In this document: piece by piece, positions 41,169 through 49,003 of the stretch
How the letters are laid out: each line of letters starts with the position of its first letter
Numbering within the stretch: position 1 is the stretch's first letter
NCBI RefSeq assembly: GCF_018917965.1
Contig: NZ_JAHLPP010000001.1
Span: 744,001-808,000, forward strand
Direction of reading: 5' to 3'
Length of the DNA stretch: 64,000 bases
Origin: Pseudoflavonifractor sp. MSJ-37
GTDB taxonomy: Bacteria > Bacillota > Clostridia > Oscillospirales > Oscillospiraceae
The notes under the pieces: model-generated
What the model saw: only the letters and a program-made list of their open reading frames with translations
The model's database searches: none
Told to the model about the DNA's origin: nothing
Translations under genes and position numbers: made by a program

Positions 41169-42703
41169 CGAGCCTCATCTCCTATGGTAGAATAATATCC
41201 GATCTTTTCTTCTGTGACCTCGTCCGACGACATGACCGCCGTGACCCGGCCCTCCTTCATCACATAGATGGTGTCGCACACGCCCATGACCTCGGGGATC
41301 TCAGAGGATACCACGATGATCGCCATGCCTTTGGAGGCCAGCGTCCGCAGGATCGCGTAGATGTCGGATTTCGCGCCGATGTCCACGCCGCGGGTGGGCT
41401 CGTCGATGATGAGGACCTTGGGATCCAGCAGGATCCACTTGGCCAGGAGCACCTTCTGCTGGTTGCCTCCGCTGAGGCTCTTCACCAGCAGGTCGATGTT
41501 GGCGGTCTTGATCTCCATCCGGCGGACCATGTCATAGCAGTCGGCCTCTTCCTGCTTATTGTTGAGGACGGCCCTGCCCCGGTCGGCCAGCTTGGCGAGG
41601 CCGATGTTCTTGAGCACGCTCAGCTCCTGGATCAGTCCCTCGGTCTTGCGGTCCTCAGGGACCAGGCCCAGACCGGCGGAGATGGAACTGCGGATGCTGT
41701 GTCCGGTGACCTCTTTTCCGTCCACGAGGACGGTGCCGCCGTTGCGGGGGTCCGCCTGGAAGATGGCCCGCATCAGCTCGCTCCGGCCGGCACCCACCAG
41801 ACCGGAGAACCCGGCGATCTCGCCCCGGTGGACCTGGAAGGAGATATCCTTCACATAGTCGTTCTGGTCGGTGATGTTCCTCGCCTCGAAAACGATGGGC
41901 TCGTTCTTCCAATCCAGCTTGGGGATGTCGGTGCCGGCGCCGTAGAGGTCGCTGACCTCGCGGCCCACCATGGCCCGGATCAGGTCATCCTGTGCCAAGG
42001 TGGCGGTCTCCACGCCCTTCAGGATCAGTCGACCGTCCCGCAGGACCGTGATCCGGTCCGAGATCTCATAGATCTCATTGATCTTATGGGACACGATGAT
42101 GAAGCCGACGCCCTCGGCCTTCAGCTTCCGGACGATTTGGAACAGGGTCTCGATCTCCTTCACGGAGAGAGAGGCGGTGGGCTCATCCAGGATGATGACA
42201 TTGGCCTTGGTGGATACGGCCTTCAAGATCTCGATGACCTGCATCTGTGCCACCGAAAGGGTGGACATCTTGTCTCTTGGGTCGATCGAGTGCTCCATGC
42301 CGAAGAGCTTCAATAGGTCATAGGTGTCGGCCACCATGGCTTTCTTGTCCTGGAGGAACCCGCCTTTATAATATTTGGGATCTGCCAGGAAGATGTTCTC
42401 CGCGATGGACAGGTCGGGCACCGAGCTGAACTCCTGGGTCACGATGGAGACACCGTGGTCCACGGCCTCCCGGACGCTGGCGAAGTCCTCGACCTTGCCA
42501 TTGACCTTCATCTGGCCGCCGTCGGCCTGGTGGATACCGGCAATGATCTTGGAGAGGGTGGATTTTCCTGCGCCATTTTCTCCCATCAGCGCGTGGACTT
42601 CCCCGCTCCGCAACTCAAAGTCGATACCCTCGATGGCCACCACGCCGGAGAACACTTTCTTGATGTTGGTCATTTCGATCAGGATCTCATTCAAAGTTCT
42701 CAC
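41165..42703 (-). CDS. Ribose-type ABC transporter ATP-binding protein
   Basis: Double-ATPase subunit (512 aa) of the RbsA/MglA type. The first domain has Walker A GENGAGKST near residue 40, signature LSVAQMQ and Walker B VIILDEPTASL; the second has the degenerate GLVGAGRSEL, LSGGNQQKV and VLIIDEPTRGVDIGAK. The start is uncertain: GTG 42703 or TTG 42694 (AAGGGAAGTGAG upstream). It is the first gene of the importer-cyclase operon. Confidence 0.92.
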   Translation of the reverse strand: MRTLNEILIEMTNIKKVFSGVVAIEGIDFELRSGEVHALMGENGAGKSTLSKIIAGIHQADGGQMKVNGKVEDFASVREAVDHGVSIVTQEFSSVPDLSIAENIFLADPKYYKGGFLQDKKAMVADTYDLLKLFGMEHSIDPRDKMSTLSVAQMQVIEILKAVSTKANVIILDEPTASLSVKEIETLFQIVRKLKAEGVGFIIVSHKINEIYEISDRITVLRDGRLILKGVETATLAQDDLIRAMVGREVSDLYGAGTDIPKLDWKNEPIVFEARNITDQNDYVKDISFQVHRGEIAGFSGLVGAGRSELMRAIFQADPRNGGTVLVDGKEVTGHSIRSSISAGLGLVPEDRKTEGLIQELSVLKNIGLAKLADRGRAVLNNKQEEADCYDMVRRMEIKTANIDLLVKSLSGGNQQKVLLAKWILLDPKVLIIDEPTRGVDIGAKSDIYAILRTLASKGMAIIVVSSEIPEVMGVCDTIYVMKEGRVTAVMSSDEVTEEKIGYYSTIGDEAR

Positions 42704-42742
42704 TTCCCTTGGGTTTGCCGTTGGGCTATCTCTACGATCCGA

Positions 42743-42771
42743 ATGATATCACAGTCGGCTTTTCTGTGCAA
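42743..42771 (-). promoter_or_regulatory. Promoter of the ABC importer-cyclase operon
   Basis: On the minus strand TTGCAC (42766-42771) and TATCAT (42743-42748) with a 17-base spacer. Confidence 0.6.
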
Positions 42772-42786
42772 ATATGTAAAAGAAAT

Positions 42787-42817
42787 GCGTATCCATAGAT
42801 TTCATCTATGGATACGC
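42787..42817 (-). terminator. Terminator of the sensor-regulator-LysR operon
   Basis: Perfect stem GCGTATCCATAGAT / ATCTATGGATACGC with a three-base loop, then ATTTCTTTTA on the minus strand. It separates the regulatory operon from the importer operon. Confidence 0.75.
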
Positions 42818-42840
42818 GGACTGATCCGATCGGTTCGATC

Positions 42841-43734
42841 TCAGGAGGACCGGAGCATCTGGAGATACCGCTTGGCCAGAGGCTGGAGGACCCGGTCGGC
42901 CTTCTTGATCCATCCCAGCTGGAGAGGCTTCACGCCGGTGAGGGGCCGGAAGACCACGCCGCAGCTCTCCATAAGAGAGCCGAGATAGGGCATGGCCACG
43001 GCGCAGGCGTCGGTGGAGACCAGCAGGTCCACCAGAGTGAGGCCGTCGCTGACCGCTACCCGGCGCTCGGCCTGGAGCATGGTCACGCCTTCCTCCGAGA
43101 CATAGACGGAACCCTCTACGCCGTAGTCATAGGAGACCAGAGGATAGGGGGCCAGCTCCGACAGACAGACCGTGTCCTGAACGGCCAGCGGGTGATCCCG
43201 CCGCAGGAGGAGACAGGGCTCCGCGCGGCCGATGCTGTAGAACTCCACTTTCTCGCTCCGCAGATCCCGGAGGATGCCTGGTTCTTTCTCATCGGGAAAG
43301 TGGAGGAAGCCGATCTCGCTCCGCCCGGCGGCCACGTCGGCGATCACGTCGGTGGCCTTGCCCTCCAGGAGCTTCACGATATAAGAGGCCTCCTCCAGCT
43401 GGGACAGGAGCCGCATGGCGGCCTCGCCGGCGGGGGAGAAGTGCTGGACGCTCACGGAAAAGGTCTTGCGGTCGGGCCGTTTCTCGATGTACTTGTGCTG
43501 GACTGCTGCCATCTGCTCGTAGATGGTGCGGATGTCACTGAGGAGCTCTTCGCCCTGCTCCGTCACGGAAACGCCGGAGCGTCCCCGGTCGAAGATCCGG
43601 AAGCCGACCTCCTTTTCCACAGATTGGATCGCATGGGTGAGACTGGGCTGAGCGACATAGAGCTGTTTCGCCGCCTCACTGATCGAGGCGCATTGCGCCA
43701 CGGTCAGCAGATATCCGATCTCCTTCAAGGTCAT
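42841..43734 (-). CDS. LysR-family transcriptional regulator
   Basis: LysR regulator (297 aa): N-terminal winged HTH (YLLTVAQCASISEAAKQLYVAQPSLTHAIQSVEKEVGFRIFDR) and an effector-binding domain with two lobes (from about residue 90). It overlaps the response regulator by four bases, which is unusual for a LysR gene. Likely target is the importer-cyclase operon that follows. Confidence 0.92.
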   Translation of the reverse strand: MTLKEIGYLLTVAQCASISEAAKQLYVAQPSLTHAIQSVEKEVGFRIFDRGRSGVSVTEQGEELLSDIRTIYEQMAAVQHKYIEKRPDRKTFSVSVQHFSPAGEAAMRLLSQLEEASYIVKLLEGKATDVIADVAAGRSEIGFLHFPDEKEPGILRDLRSEKVEFYSIGRAEPCLLLRRDHPLAVQDTVCLSELAPYPLVSYDYGVEGSVYVSEEGVTMLQAERRVAVSDGLTLVDLLVSTDACAVAMPYLGSLMESCGVVFRPLTGVKPLQLGWIKKADRVLQPLAKRYLQMLRSS

Positions 43735-44432
43735 GGGCGTCCCTCCTCCGGGCGGCGGTAGCGCATCACCGGGCGGGGGCCGCCGCCCATCTCCACGCCG
43801 CTGACGATGTGTTTGGCCTCCAGCATCTCATTCAGATAGCGGCGGACCGCTACCTTGGAGAGCCCGCCGGCCTTGGCCAGCTCCTCCGCTGTGAGGCCTG
43901 TGTCCGGAGCCGCGTCCATGAAGTCCAGGATGGCCTGATACGCGGCCGGGTCCAGACCGCGCTCCTCCAGCCGGGCCAGCCGGGAGGCTTCCGAGTGTTG
44001 AGCAGGGTCCGAGAACATGGCGTCGATGCCGCTCTGGTCCAGCCCGCCCATGGCGTTGATGATCTGGTGCCGCTGGACGAAGCGCTCCAGAGCCTCGGAG
44101 AACCGGGCAGCCGTGAAGGGCTTGAGCAGATAGTCCACGATGCCGAAGGGGAGCGCATCCCGGATGTTTCCGGCGTCGTTGTCGCCGGTGACGACGATCA
44201 CCTCAGTGCGCAGGTCCTCCTTGCGGAGCCGGTACAGGAACTCCTTGCCGTTCATCTGAGGCATGAACAGGTCCAGGACGATCAGGTCCACCGGATCCAG
44301 CCAGATGTAGTTCAGAGCTTCCTGCCCGTTGGAGAAGATGGCCGTGACCTGGAAGTCCGCCTCCTTCTCCACGGAGCGCTTGGTGCTCCGGGCGATGTCC
44401 GGGTCGTCCTCTACGATGATCACTCGGTACAT
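43731..44432 (-). CDS. CitB/DcuR-type response regulator
   Basis: Response regulator (233 aa) with receiver VEDDPDIA, phosphoacceptor D54 in IVLDLFMPQMNG and K in LLKPF near residue 105, followed by a long linker and a C-terminal HTH (GLTAEELAKAGGLSKVAVRRYLNEML), as in DcuR, CitB and DpiA. The kinase stop overlaps its start by 13 bases. Confidence 0.92.
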   Translation of the reverse strand: MYRVIIVEDDPDIARSTKRSVEKEADFQVTAIFSNGQEALNYIWLDPVDLIVLDLFMPQMNGKEFLYRLRKEDLRTEVIVVTGDNDAGNIRDALPFGIVDYLLKPFTAARFSEALERFVQRHQIINAMGGLDQSGIDAMFSDPAQHSEASRLARLEERGLDPAAYQAILDFMDAAPDTGLTAEELAKAGGLSKVAVRRYLNEMLEAKHIVSGVEMGGGPRPVMRYRRPEEGRP

Positions 44433-46051
44433 AGGTCCTCCTCCCGGCCCTGGAGCCGCTGGAACGATACGGTGATGGAGGTGCCCTCGCCAGGCTCCGT
44501 GTCCACGTCGATCGTGCCGTGATATCTCTCCACCAGCTCCTTCACCAGAAAAAGACCGGTGCCATGCTCACGGCCCTTCGTGGACACGCCCTTTTCGAAC
44601 AGGTGGGCCTGGATGTCCGCAGACATCCCGCGGCCGGTGTCCGTGACGGTGAGGATGGAGTAGTCCGCGTCGATGAACAGGCCAAGGCTGATCTCCTTGA
44701 CCTTCACGTCGCTCTCCCGGAGTTCGTCGATGGCGTTCTGGAGCAGATTGCCCAGCACGGTCACATAACAGTCGAAGGAGATGCCCTCTGTCAGCTCCCG
44801 GCAGGAGCTGTCTGCCTGGAGATCCAGCTTGATGCCGCACCGGTTGGCCTCGGCTATCTTGCCGATGATGATGGCGGCGATCCCGTTGGACTCGATCTCC
44901 TTGGTGACCTTCCCGATATTGACGGAGGCGCCGCCCATGTCGTGGATGATGAAGTTCCTGGCTTCAGCCGGGTCCTGCTGTTCCAGATAGCCCAGGATCA
45001 CATGGAGCTTGTTGTTGAATTCATGGCTGAAGGAACGGAGGGTGTCTACCATCTGGTTGGTCTCCGAGAGCTGCTGACCCAGACGGCGGACCTCTGTGAC
45101 GTTCCGGGTGATGGAGGCAGCGCCGATCAGCTTGCCGTCCTCGTAGACGGGGATCGTGGTGGCCACATAGTCCTCACCACGGATCCGGGTGCTCCGGTTG
45201 TACTGGGCGGTGCCGGTCTCCAGCACCTTGAGCAGGACGGTCTCCGGAAAGATATCCTTGAGGGCGCCGTCATACTGGCTGAGCTGTTCGGAACAGCCGA
45301 CCATCTTCAAAAAGGCCTTGTTCATCATGATGACCTCGCCTTTGAGGTTGATGGCCACGATGGCTTCCTCCAGAGCATCCAGGACCTCGTTGCGCTCATC
45401 CATCAGGCGGCGGTACTCCGCCACCCGGCGGCCACGGAGGATCTTCTGGGTCCGGCGGCGGATGGAGAGGGTGATGAAGATGCCCAACAGCAGAGTACCG
45501 AAGGAGATCACGATGAACAGCACCAGCAGGTACTGCATATCGGTGGAGGCGGAGCGGTGGAACACGGACAGGATCACATAGCCGATGAGCCGGCCGTGGC
45601 TCCGCACAGGGGCATAGACCATCTCTAGATCATAGCCGCTCCGGGCCACGGTGACCAGATAGGGGGCCGCCTCGGTGTGGACCCGGTCCTCACCTCCAAA
45701 GGAGAGCGTTCGCCCCACGAAGGCCTTGTTGGGATAGTAGCGGCAGACGCCGTCCTTATCGCAGATAGCTACGAAATCCAGGTCAGAGATGGACCGGATG
45801 TAGATGTCCAGATAGTTGCGGAGATAGGCGTCATATTCTGGGTCCTCGTCGTGTTCCAACGCCTCCAGCACGGGCCCGGCTTTGGCGATCGTGGTGGCCT
45901 CCCGGAGGAGGGACTCCTCCTGTTGACGGCTGCCGCGTCTGACCGTCACGGAGATCGTCAGGACCAGACAGAGCAGTACGGTGATGACGATCCCGAAGAT
46001 CTGGAACAGATAAAGCTGATCTTCCACATCCAGTTTCTTTTTCTGATACAT
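44420..46051 (-). CDS. CitA/DcuS-type sensor histidine kinase
   Basis: Sensor kinase (543 aa). Two membrane helices (about 15-35 and 180-205) bound an extracellular Cache/PAS-like domain with the family motif VGRTL; a cytoplasmic PAS follows (ALEEAIVAINLKGEVIMMNKAF), then an SpoOB-type HisKA with SFSHEFNNKLHVILGYLE and an HATPase domain (NLLQNAIDEL, DTGRGM, GTGLFLV). Start ATG 46051 has GGGAGG at 8 bases. This class senses citrate or C4-dicarboxylates, but the neighbourhood has no such transporter. Confidence 0.93.
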   Translation of the reverse strand: MYQKKKLDVEDQLYLFQIFGIVITVLLCLVLTISVTVRRGSRQQEESLLREATTIAKAGPVLEALEHDEDPEYDAYLRNYLDIYIRSISDLDFVAICDKDGVCRYYPNKAFVGRTLSFGGEDRVHTEAAPYLVTVARSGYDLEMVYAPVRSHGRLIGYVILSVFHRSASTDMQYLLVLFIVISFGTLLLGIFITLSIRRRTQKILRGRRVAEYRRLMDERNEVLDALEEAIVAINLKGEVIMMNKAFLKMVGCSEQLSQYDGALKDIFPETVLLKVLETGTAQYNRSTRIRGEDYVATTIPVYEDGKLIGAASITRNVTEVRRLGQQLSETNQMVDTLRSFSHEFNNKLHVILGYLEQQDPAEARNFIIHDMGGASVNIGKVTKEIESNGIAAIIIGKIAEANRCGIKLDLQADSSCRELTEGISFDCYVTVLGNLLQNAIDELRESDVKVKEISLGLFIDADYSILTVTDTGRGMSADIQAHLFEKGVSTKGREHGTGLFLVKELVERYHGTIDVDTEPGEGTSITVSFQRLQGREEDLCTE

Positions 46052-46103
46052 GGAGCGTTCCTCCCTTGATCCGAGCCCTTCTGACAGGCATGGCGTAAGG
46101 ATG

Positions 46104-46132
46104 ATTATAGAGCAGATCGGAAGAGGACGCAA
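46104..46132 (-). promoter_or_regulatory. Promoter of the sensor-regulator-LysR operon
   Basis: On the minus strand TTGCGT (46127-46132) and perfect TATAAT (46104-46109) with a 17-base spacer. Divergent from the membrane protein gene at 46191. Confidence 0.7.
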
Positions 46133-46190
46133 GGTAGACGATCCTCTCTTTTTGTAGTATGATAAAGAAAAAGATAGGGGAGGGACACAG

Positions 46191-46901
46191 ATGGACACCC
46201 AAAAAGCGGCTGGGGGCATGGAGTCTGGAAAGCCCAGACAAAAAATAGGACCATGGGTCCTGCTGACTGCCATCCTGCTGGCGGTGATGGTCTATCCGTT
46301 GGTGAGAAGATGGTACGGGGAGTTCCGCCTCAAACAGGTCAAGAGCCTTTTGGCAGAATGCAGATATGACGAAGCGGAACGAAAGCTCGATACCGTCCCC
46401 GCGAAGAGTTGGAACACGGAATGGGAGGAACTGGAAAGGGAGATATGGCGTGGAGAGGACATCTCCGCTCGTTTGGACAAGGCCGATGAAGCCGCGCAGA
46501 GCGGTGATTGGATGACCGTGTATAAAGAGTTGTACTGGCTGGACTATGATAAATGTTACAGGATGGGCAATGGAGCCCTCTACCGAAGAGCCAAGGAGAT
46601 CGAGCGCCGGTTCCCGGCCGGGGTGTACCAGCAGTGTGACGCCGCACTGCATCCGGAGCCGGACCCTACCCCAGAGCCGACGTCCAGCCCCACCCCTGTG
46701 CCGGACCAGGGACAGGGATATACACCGAGCCTGCCCCATGTCGCGCCTGCCGTAGACCATTCCGATAAGAACACGACCAGCTCCGGCGGCGGAGACCCGC
46801 TCCATGAGTGGTATGGCTCCCCGGAGGACCTCTATGAGGCGGAGTCCGATAACTATGAGGATCTGGACGAGGCCTATGATGACTGGGAGCAGGACTGGTG
46901 A
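46191..46901 (+). CDS. Small single-pass membrane protein with acidic, proline-rich tail
   Basis: Protein of 236 aa I do not recognise. One membrane helix (about 22-38, PWVLLTAILLAVMVYPLV), then a helical TPR-like stretch (LLAECRYDEAERKLDTVP..QSGDWMTVYKELYWL) and a low-complexity tail with PEPDPTPEPTSSPTPVPD, ending in an acidic EAESDNYEDLDEAYDDWEQDW. A GGGGAGGG site precedes the ATG. Its last 114 codons are duplicated downstream (48455-48790). It is divergent from the sensor kinase operon. Confidence 0.7.
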   Translation: MDTQKAAGGMESGKPRQKIGPWVLLTAILLAVMVYPLVRRWYGEFRLKQVKSLLAECRYDEAERKLDTVPAKSWNTEWEELEREIWRGEDISARLDKADEAAQSGDWMTVYKELYWLDYDKCYRMGNGALYRRAKEIERRFPAGVYQQCDAALHPEPDPTPEPTSSPTPVPDQGQGYTPSLPHVAPAVDHSDKNTTSSGGGDPLHEWYGSPEDLYEAESDNYEDLDEAYDDWEQDW

Positions 46902-46917
46902 TAGGGATATGAGTATG

Positions 46918-46953
46918 AAAAAAGCTGTACCTGATATCAGGTACAGCTTTTTT
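46918..46953 (+). terminator. Terminator of the small membrane protein gene
   Basis: Perfect stem AAAAGCTGTACCTGA/TCAGGTACAGCTTTT with T tract; bidirectional in form. Confidence 0.85.
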
Positions 46954-46998
46954 TGGAGCTGGAAACGTGACTTGAACACGCGACCTGCTGATTACGAA
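46954..46998 (-). pseudogene. 3' half of tRNA-Thr(CGT)
   Basis: Identical to the 3' part of the complete tRNA at 48845-48920, from CCA through the T arm into the anticodon loop, then unrelated sequence. It looks like an integration or duplication boundary. Confidence 0.8.
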
Positions 46999-47534
46999 GT
47001 GTATCCGGGTACTCCGTCTGCTGCTTTTTAATGCTCTTTGAGGCTTTCTACCCGGTATATTGCGGGAGGTACGCCCTATCCGCTCCACTGTTTCCGTCCA
47101 CTCGTTTCGTTGTGTGGGTCACGGTGTGGGTCACAATTCTCCACCATCATACAAAAAATTTTAATTATAGCATTCAGCGGCGCAGAATACAGCCAGAAAG
47201 CAATTTGCAAACCAGTCATATTTTGCGCCACCGTAGTCAATAAAAAGGTTCTTTGCGTTGAGTAGCTTTGATGAATACTTTAGGAATTCGGAAACACAAC
47301 AGAAATCGCGCCGGCACCGTCATAATATTTCCGGCTTGACATCTGCTCCGTAGTAATCAGAAAGCTGACCTCGGAGCCGGCAGTGCCCTGACGGTCTTGC
47401 CGCTGACGGTTTTGGGCGTGGAGAGCATATTGGCATCGGGGGGTAACGGTAGATAATATGGCTGCTGTACGACAGCTTTTTTTCTTTTGCCGTCGTCCGG
47501 CAGTTACCTTTTCATATCTCGATTCAAATCAAGT
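46999..47534. other. AT-richer insert sequence, mostly without recognisable genes
   Basis: No complete gene. The minus strand at 47076-47150 encodes a short end MMVENCDPHRDPHNETSG..WSG-stop of a type seen at C-termini of tyrosine integrases; weak evidence. The rest (47260-47460) reads like broken coding sequence, for example SGKTVRALPAPRS on the minus strand, which I cannot assign. Confidence 0.3.
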
Positions 47535-48293
47535 CTATTCATACTTTTTTCCAACAACATATATTGGAAGAAATACGCTGCATAATATGATTGCCAAGAA
47601 AACATACTTCCCGATATTTTCCCATACGGCTACCGCCATACTGCTTATCAGAAGATTGAGAATTGGAAGCAGGATCATATTCAGGCACAAGGACAACCGA
47701 AGCGCTTGCACAATATGCGGCCAGTTGCGGTTATTGAAGTTTACCCCCGGAACATTTATACGAAATGGGCCATCATAGAAAATGTTCACATTATTTTCGT
47801 CATAAAGCCTTGAAAGTTTTGCCCGCACAAAGCAGCAAAAATACGCACCGAATACTACACACATAAGTACAAATGTTACCAAGGCGTCCATACAGGGTTT
47901 TGCTGTTGTATAGTTCAGAAATGTGCTGATGCCGCATATCAAAAGTGAGATTCCATAAATGACGATCCACTTGCTTTTAACATGATATGCTCTTTCAGGC
48001 GCTTCGTCCGCATAAGTGATTGCCGTCTTAACAATATCCTCAACTTTATCAGGTTTTAGTACATCATTGTTCGGCAATCTCTCACACACTAAAAGTTCCG
48101 AAACGGAAACATCCAACAGATTTGCCAGCGGGATCAATAGAACGGTATCAGGCAAGCTAACTCCCGTTTCCCATTTGCTTACAGCCTTATCGGATATACA
48201 GAGTTGTTCTGACAACTCTTTTTGAGTGATTCCTTTTTCTTTGCGAAGTGCGGCGACAAATGCGCCAAATTTCTTCTTATCAATATTGAACAT
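47535..48293 (-). CDS. XRE-family regulator with membrane domain
   Basis: Protein of 252 aa. The N-terminal HTH (LRKEKGITQKELSEQLCISDKAVSKWETGVSLPD) is a typical Cro/CI domain; a linker follows and then four hydrophobic helices (VIYGISLLICGISTFL, ALVTFVLMCVVFGAYF, LRLSLCLNMILLPILNL, YVFLAIILCSVFLPI). Such membrane-tethered XRE proteins are common in clostridia, often on mobile segments. ATG 48293 follows AGGAGG at 9 bases. Codon use is clearly more AT-rich than in neighbours, indicating transfer. Confidence 0.88.
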   Translation of the reverse strand: MFNIDKKKFGAFVAALRKEKGITQKELSEQLCISDKAVSKWETGVSLPDTVLLIPLANLLDVSVSELLVCERLPNNDVLKPDKVEDIVKTAITYADEAPERAYHVKSKWIVIYGISLLICGISTFLNYTTAKPCMDALVTFVLMCVVFGAYFCCFVRAKLSRLYDENNVNIFYDGPFRINVPGVNFNNRNWPHIVQALRLSLCLNMILLPILNLLISSMAVAVWENIGKYVFLAIILCSVFLPIYVVGKKYE

Positions 48294-48323
48294 TGATTTT
48301 AACCTCCTGTGATTGCTAAGATC

Positions 48324-48363
48324 ATTATCGCTCTAACGTTGCCATTTCGCAACCGAATGGCAA
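48324..48363 (-). promoter_or_regulatory. Promoter and probable autoregulatory operator of the XRE gene
   Basis: On the minus strand TTGCGA (48347-48352) and GATAAT (48324-48329), spacer 17. A perfect dyad TTGCCATT-N9-AATGGCAA (48339-48363) is centred on the -35. Confidence 0.6.
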
Positions 48364-48454
48364 GCGAGTTTCTATTTTGAGGTCGAATGCAGATAGAGTT
48401 CCCACAATTCCGCCAATTCTGTTTGAAAAACAGTTTATTAAACCATCCAGCAGG

Positions 48455-48790
48455 ATGGGCAATGGAGCCCTCTACCGAAGAGCCAAGGAGATCGAGCGCC
48501 GGTTCCCGGCCTGGGTGTACCAGCAGTGTGATGCCGCACTGTATCCGGAGCCGGACCCCACCCCAGAGCCGACGTTCAGCCCCACCCCTGTGCCGGACCA
48601 GGGGCAGGGATATACACCGAGCCTGCCCCATGTCGCGCCTGCTGTAGACCATTCCGATAAGGACACGACCAGTTCTGGCGGCGGAGACCCGCTCCATGAG
48701 TGGTATGGCTCCCCGGAGGACCTCTATGAGGCGGAGTCCGATAACTATGAGGATCTGGACGAGGCCTATGATGACTGGGAGCAGGACTAG
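48455..48790 (+). pseudogene. Truncated copy of the small membrane protein gene
   Basis: Encodes the last 111 or so residues of the protein at 46191-46901, from MGNGALYRRAKEIERRFP to DDWEQD, with a few substitutions (for example AWVYQQ for AGVYQQ). It lacks the membrane helix, promoter and ribosome binding site. The reading frame is intact, so the duplication is not old or is under little change. Confidence 0.8.
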
Positions 48791-48809
48791 TGATAGGGAT
48801 ATGAGTATG

Positions 48810-48845
48810 AAAAAAGCTGTACCTGATATCAGGTACAGCTTTTTT
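48810..48845. terminator. Second copy of the hairpin terminator
   Basis: Same perfect stem as at 46918, next to the 3' end of tRNA-Thr; on the minus strand it can end the tRNA transcript. Confidence 0.75.
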
Positions 48846-48920
48846 GGAGCTGGAAACGTGACTTGAACACGCGACCTGCTGATTACGAATCAGCTGCTCT
48901 ACCAACTGAGCTATTCCAGC
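48845..48920 (-). tRNA. tRNA-Thr (anticodon CGT)
   Basis: Cloverleaf with acceptor GCTGGAA/TTCCAGC, D-arm TAGCTCAGTTGGTAGAGCA, anticodon stem GCTGA/TCAGC around TTCGTAA (anticodon CGT), T-arm and encoded CCA. Its 3' half occurs again at 46954-46998. Confidence 0.95.
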
Positions 48921-49003
48921 GTCCCGTGGAGAAGTGCTCCACGAATACTAAGGATATCATAGATCAGTGGCCGCGTCAACCATTTCTGCGGAAATTTTCC
49001 GGA

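Larger units (their letters stand above)
46559..46998. repeat. Direct repeat copy 1 (gene 3' end, terminator, tRNA-Thr 3' half)
   Basis: 440 bases matching 48451-48889 with about a dozen substitutions and one missing T. It contains the 3' part of the membrane protein gene, its terminator and 45 bases of tRNA-Thr, and ends abruptly in the anticodon loop. Confidence 0.9.
48451..48889. repeat. Direct repeat copy 2 (gene 3' end, terminator, tRNA-Thr 3' half)
   Basis: 439 bases matching 46559-46998. Here the tRNA continues into a full gene, while the membrane protein gene is cut at its 5' side. Confidence 0.9.

Noticed and set aside
46191-46901. Two-gene toxin-antitoxin or competition system formed by the duplicated acidic protein
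   Set aside because: The second copy lacks promoter, start signals and membrane helix; it is a by-product of the segment duplication rather than a partner gene.
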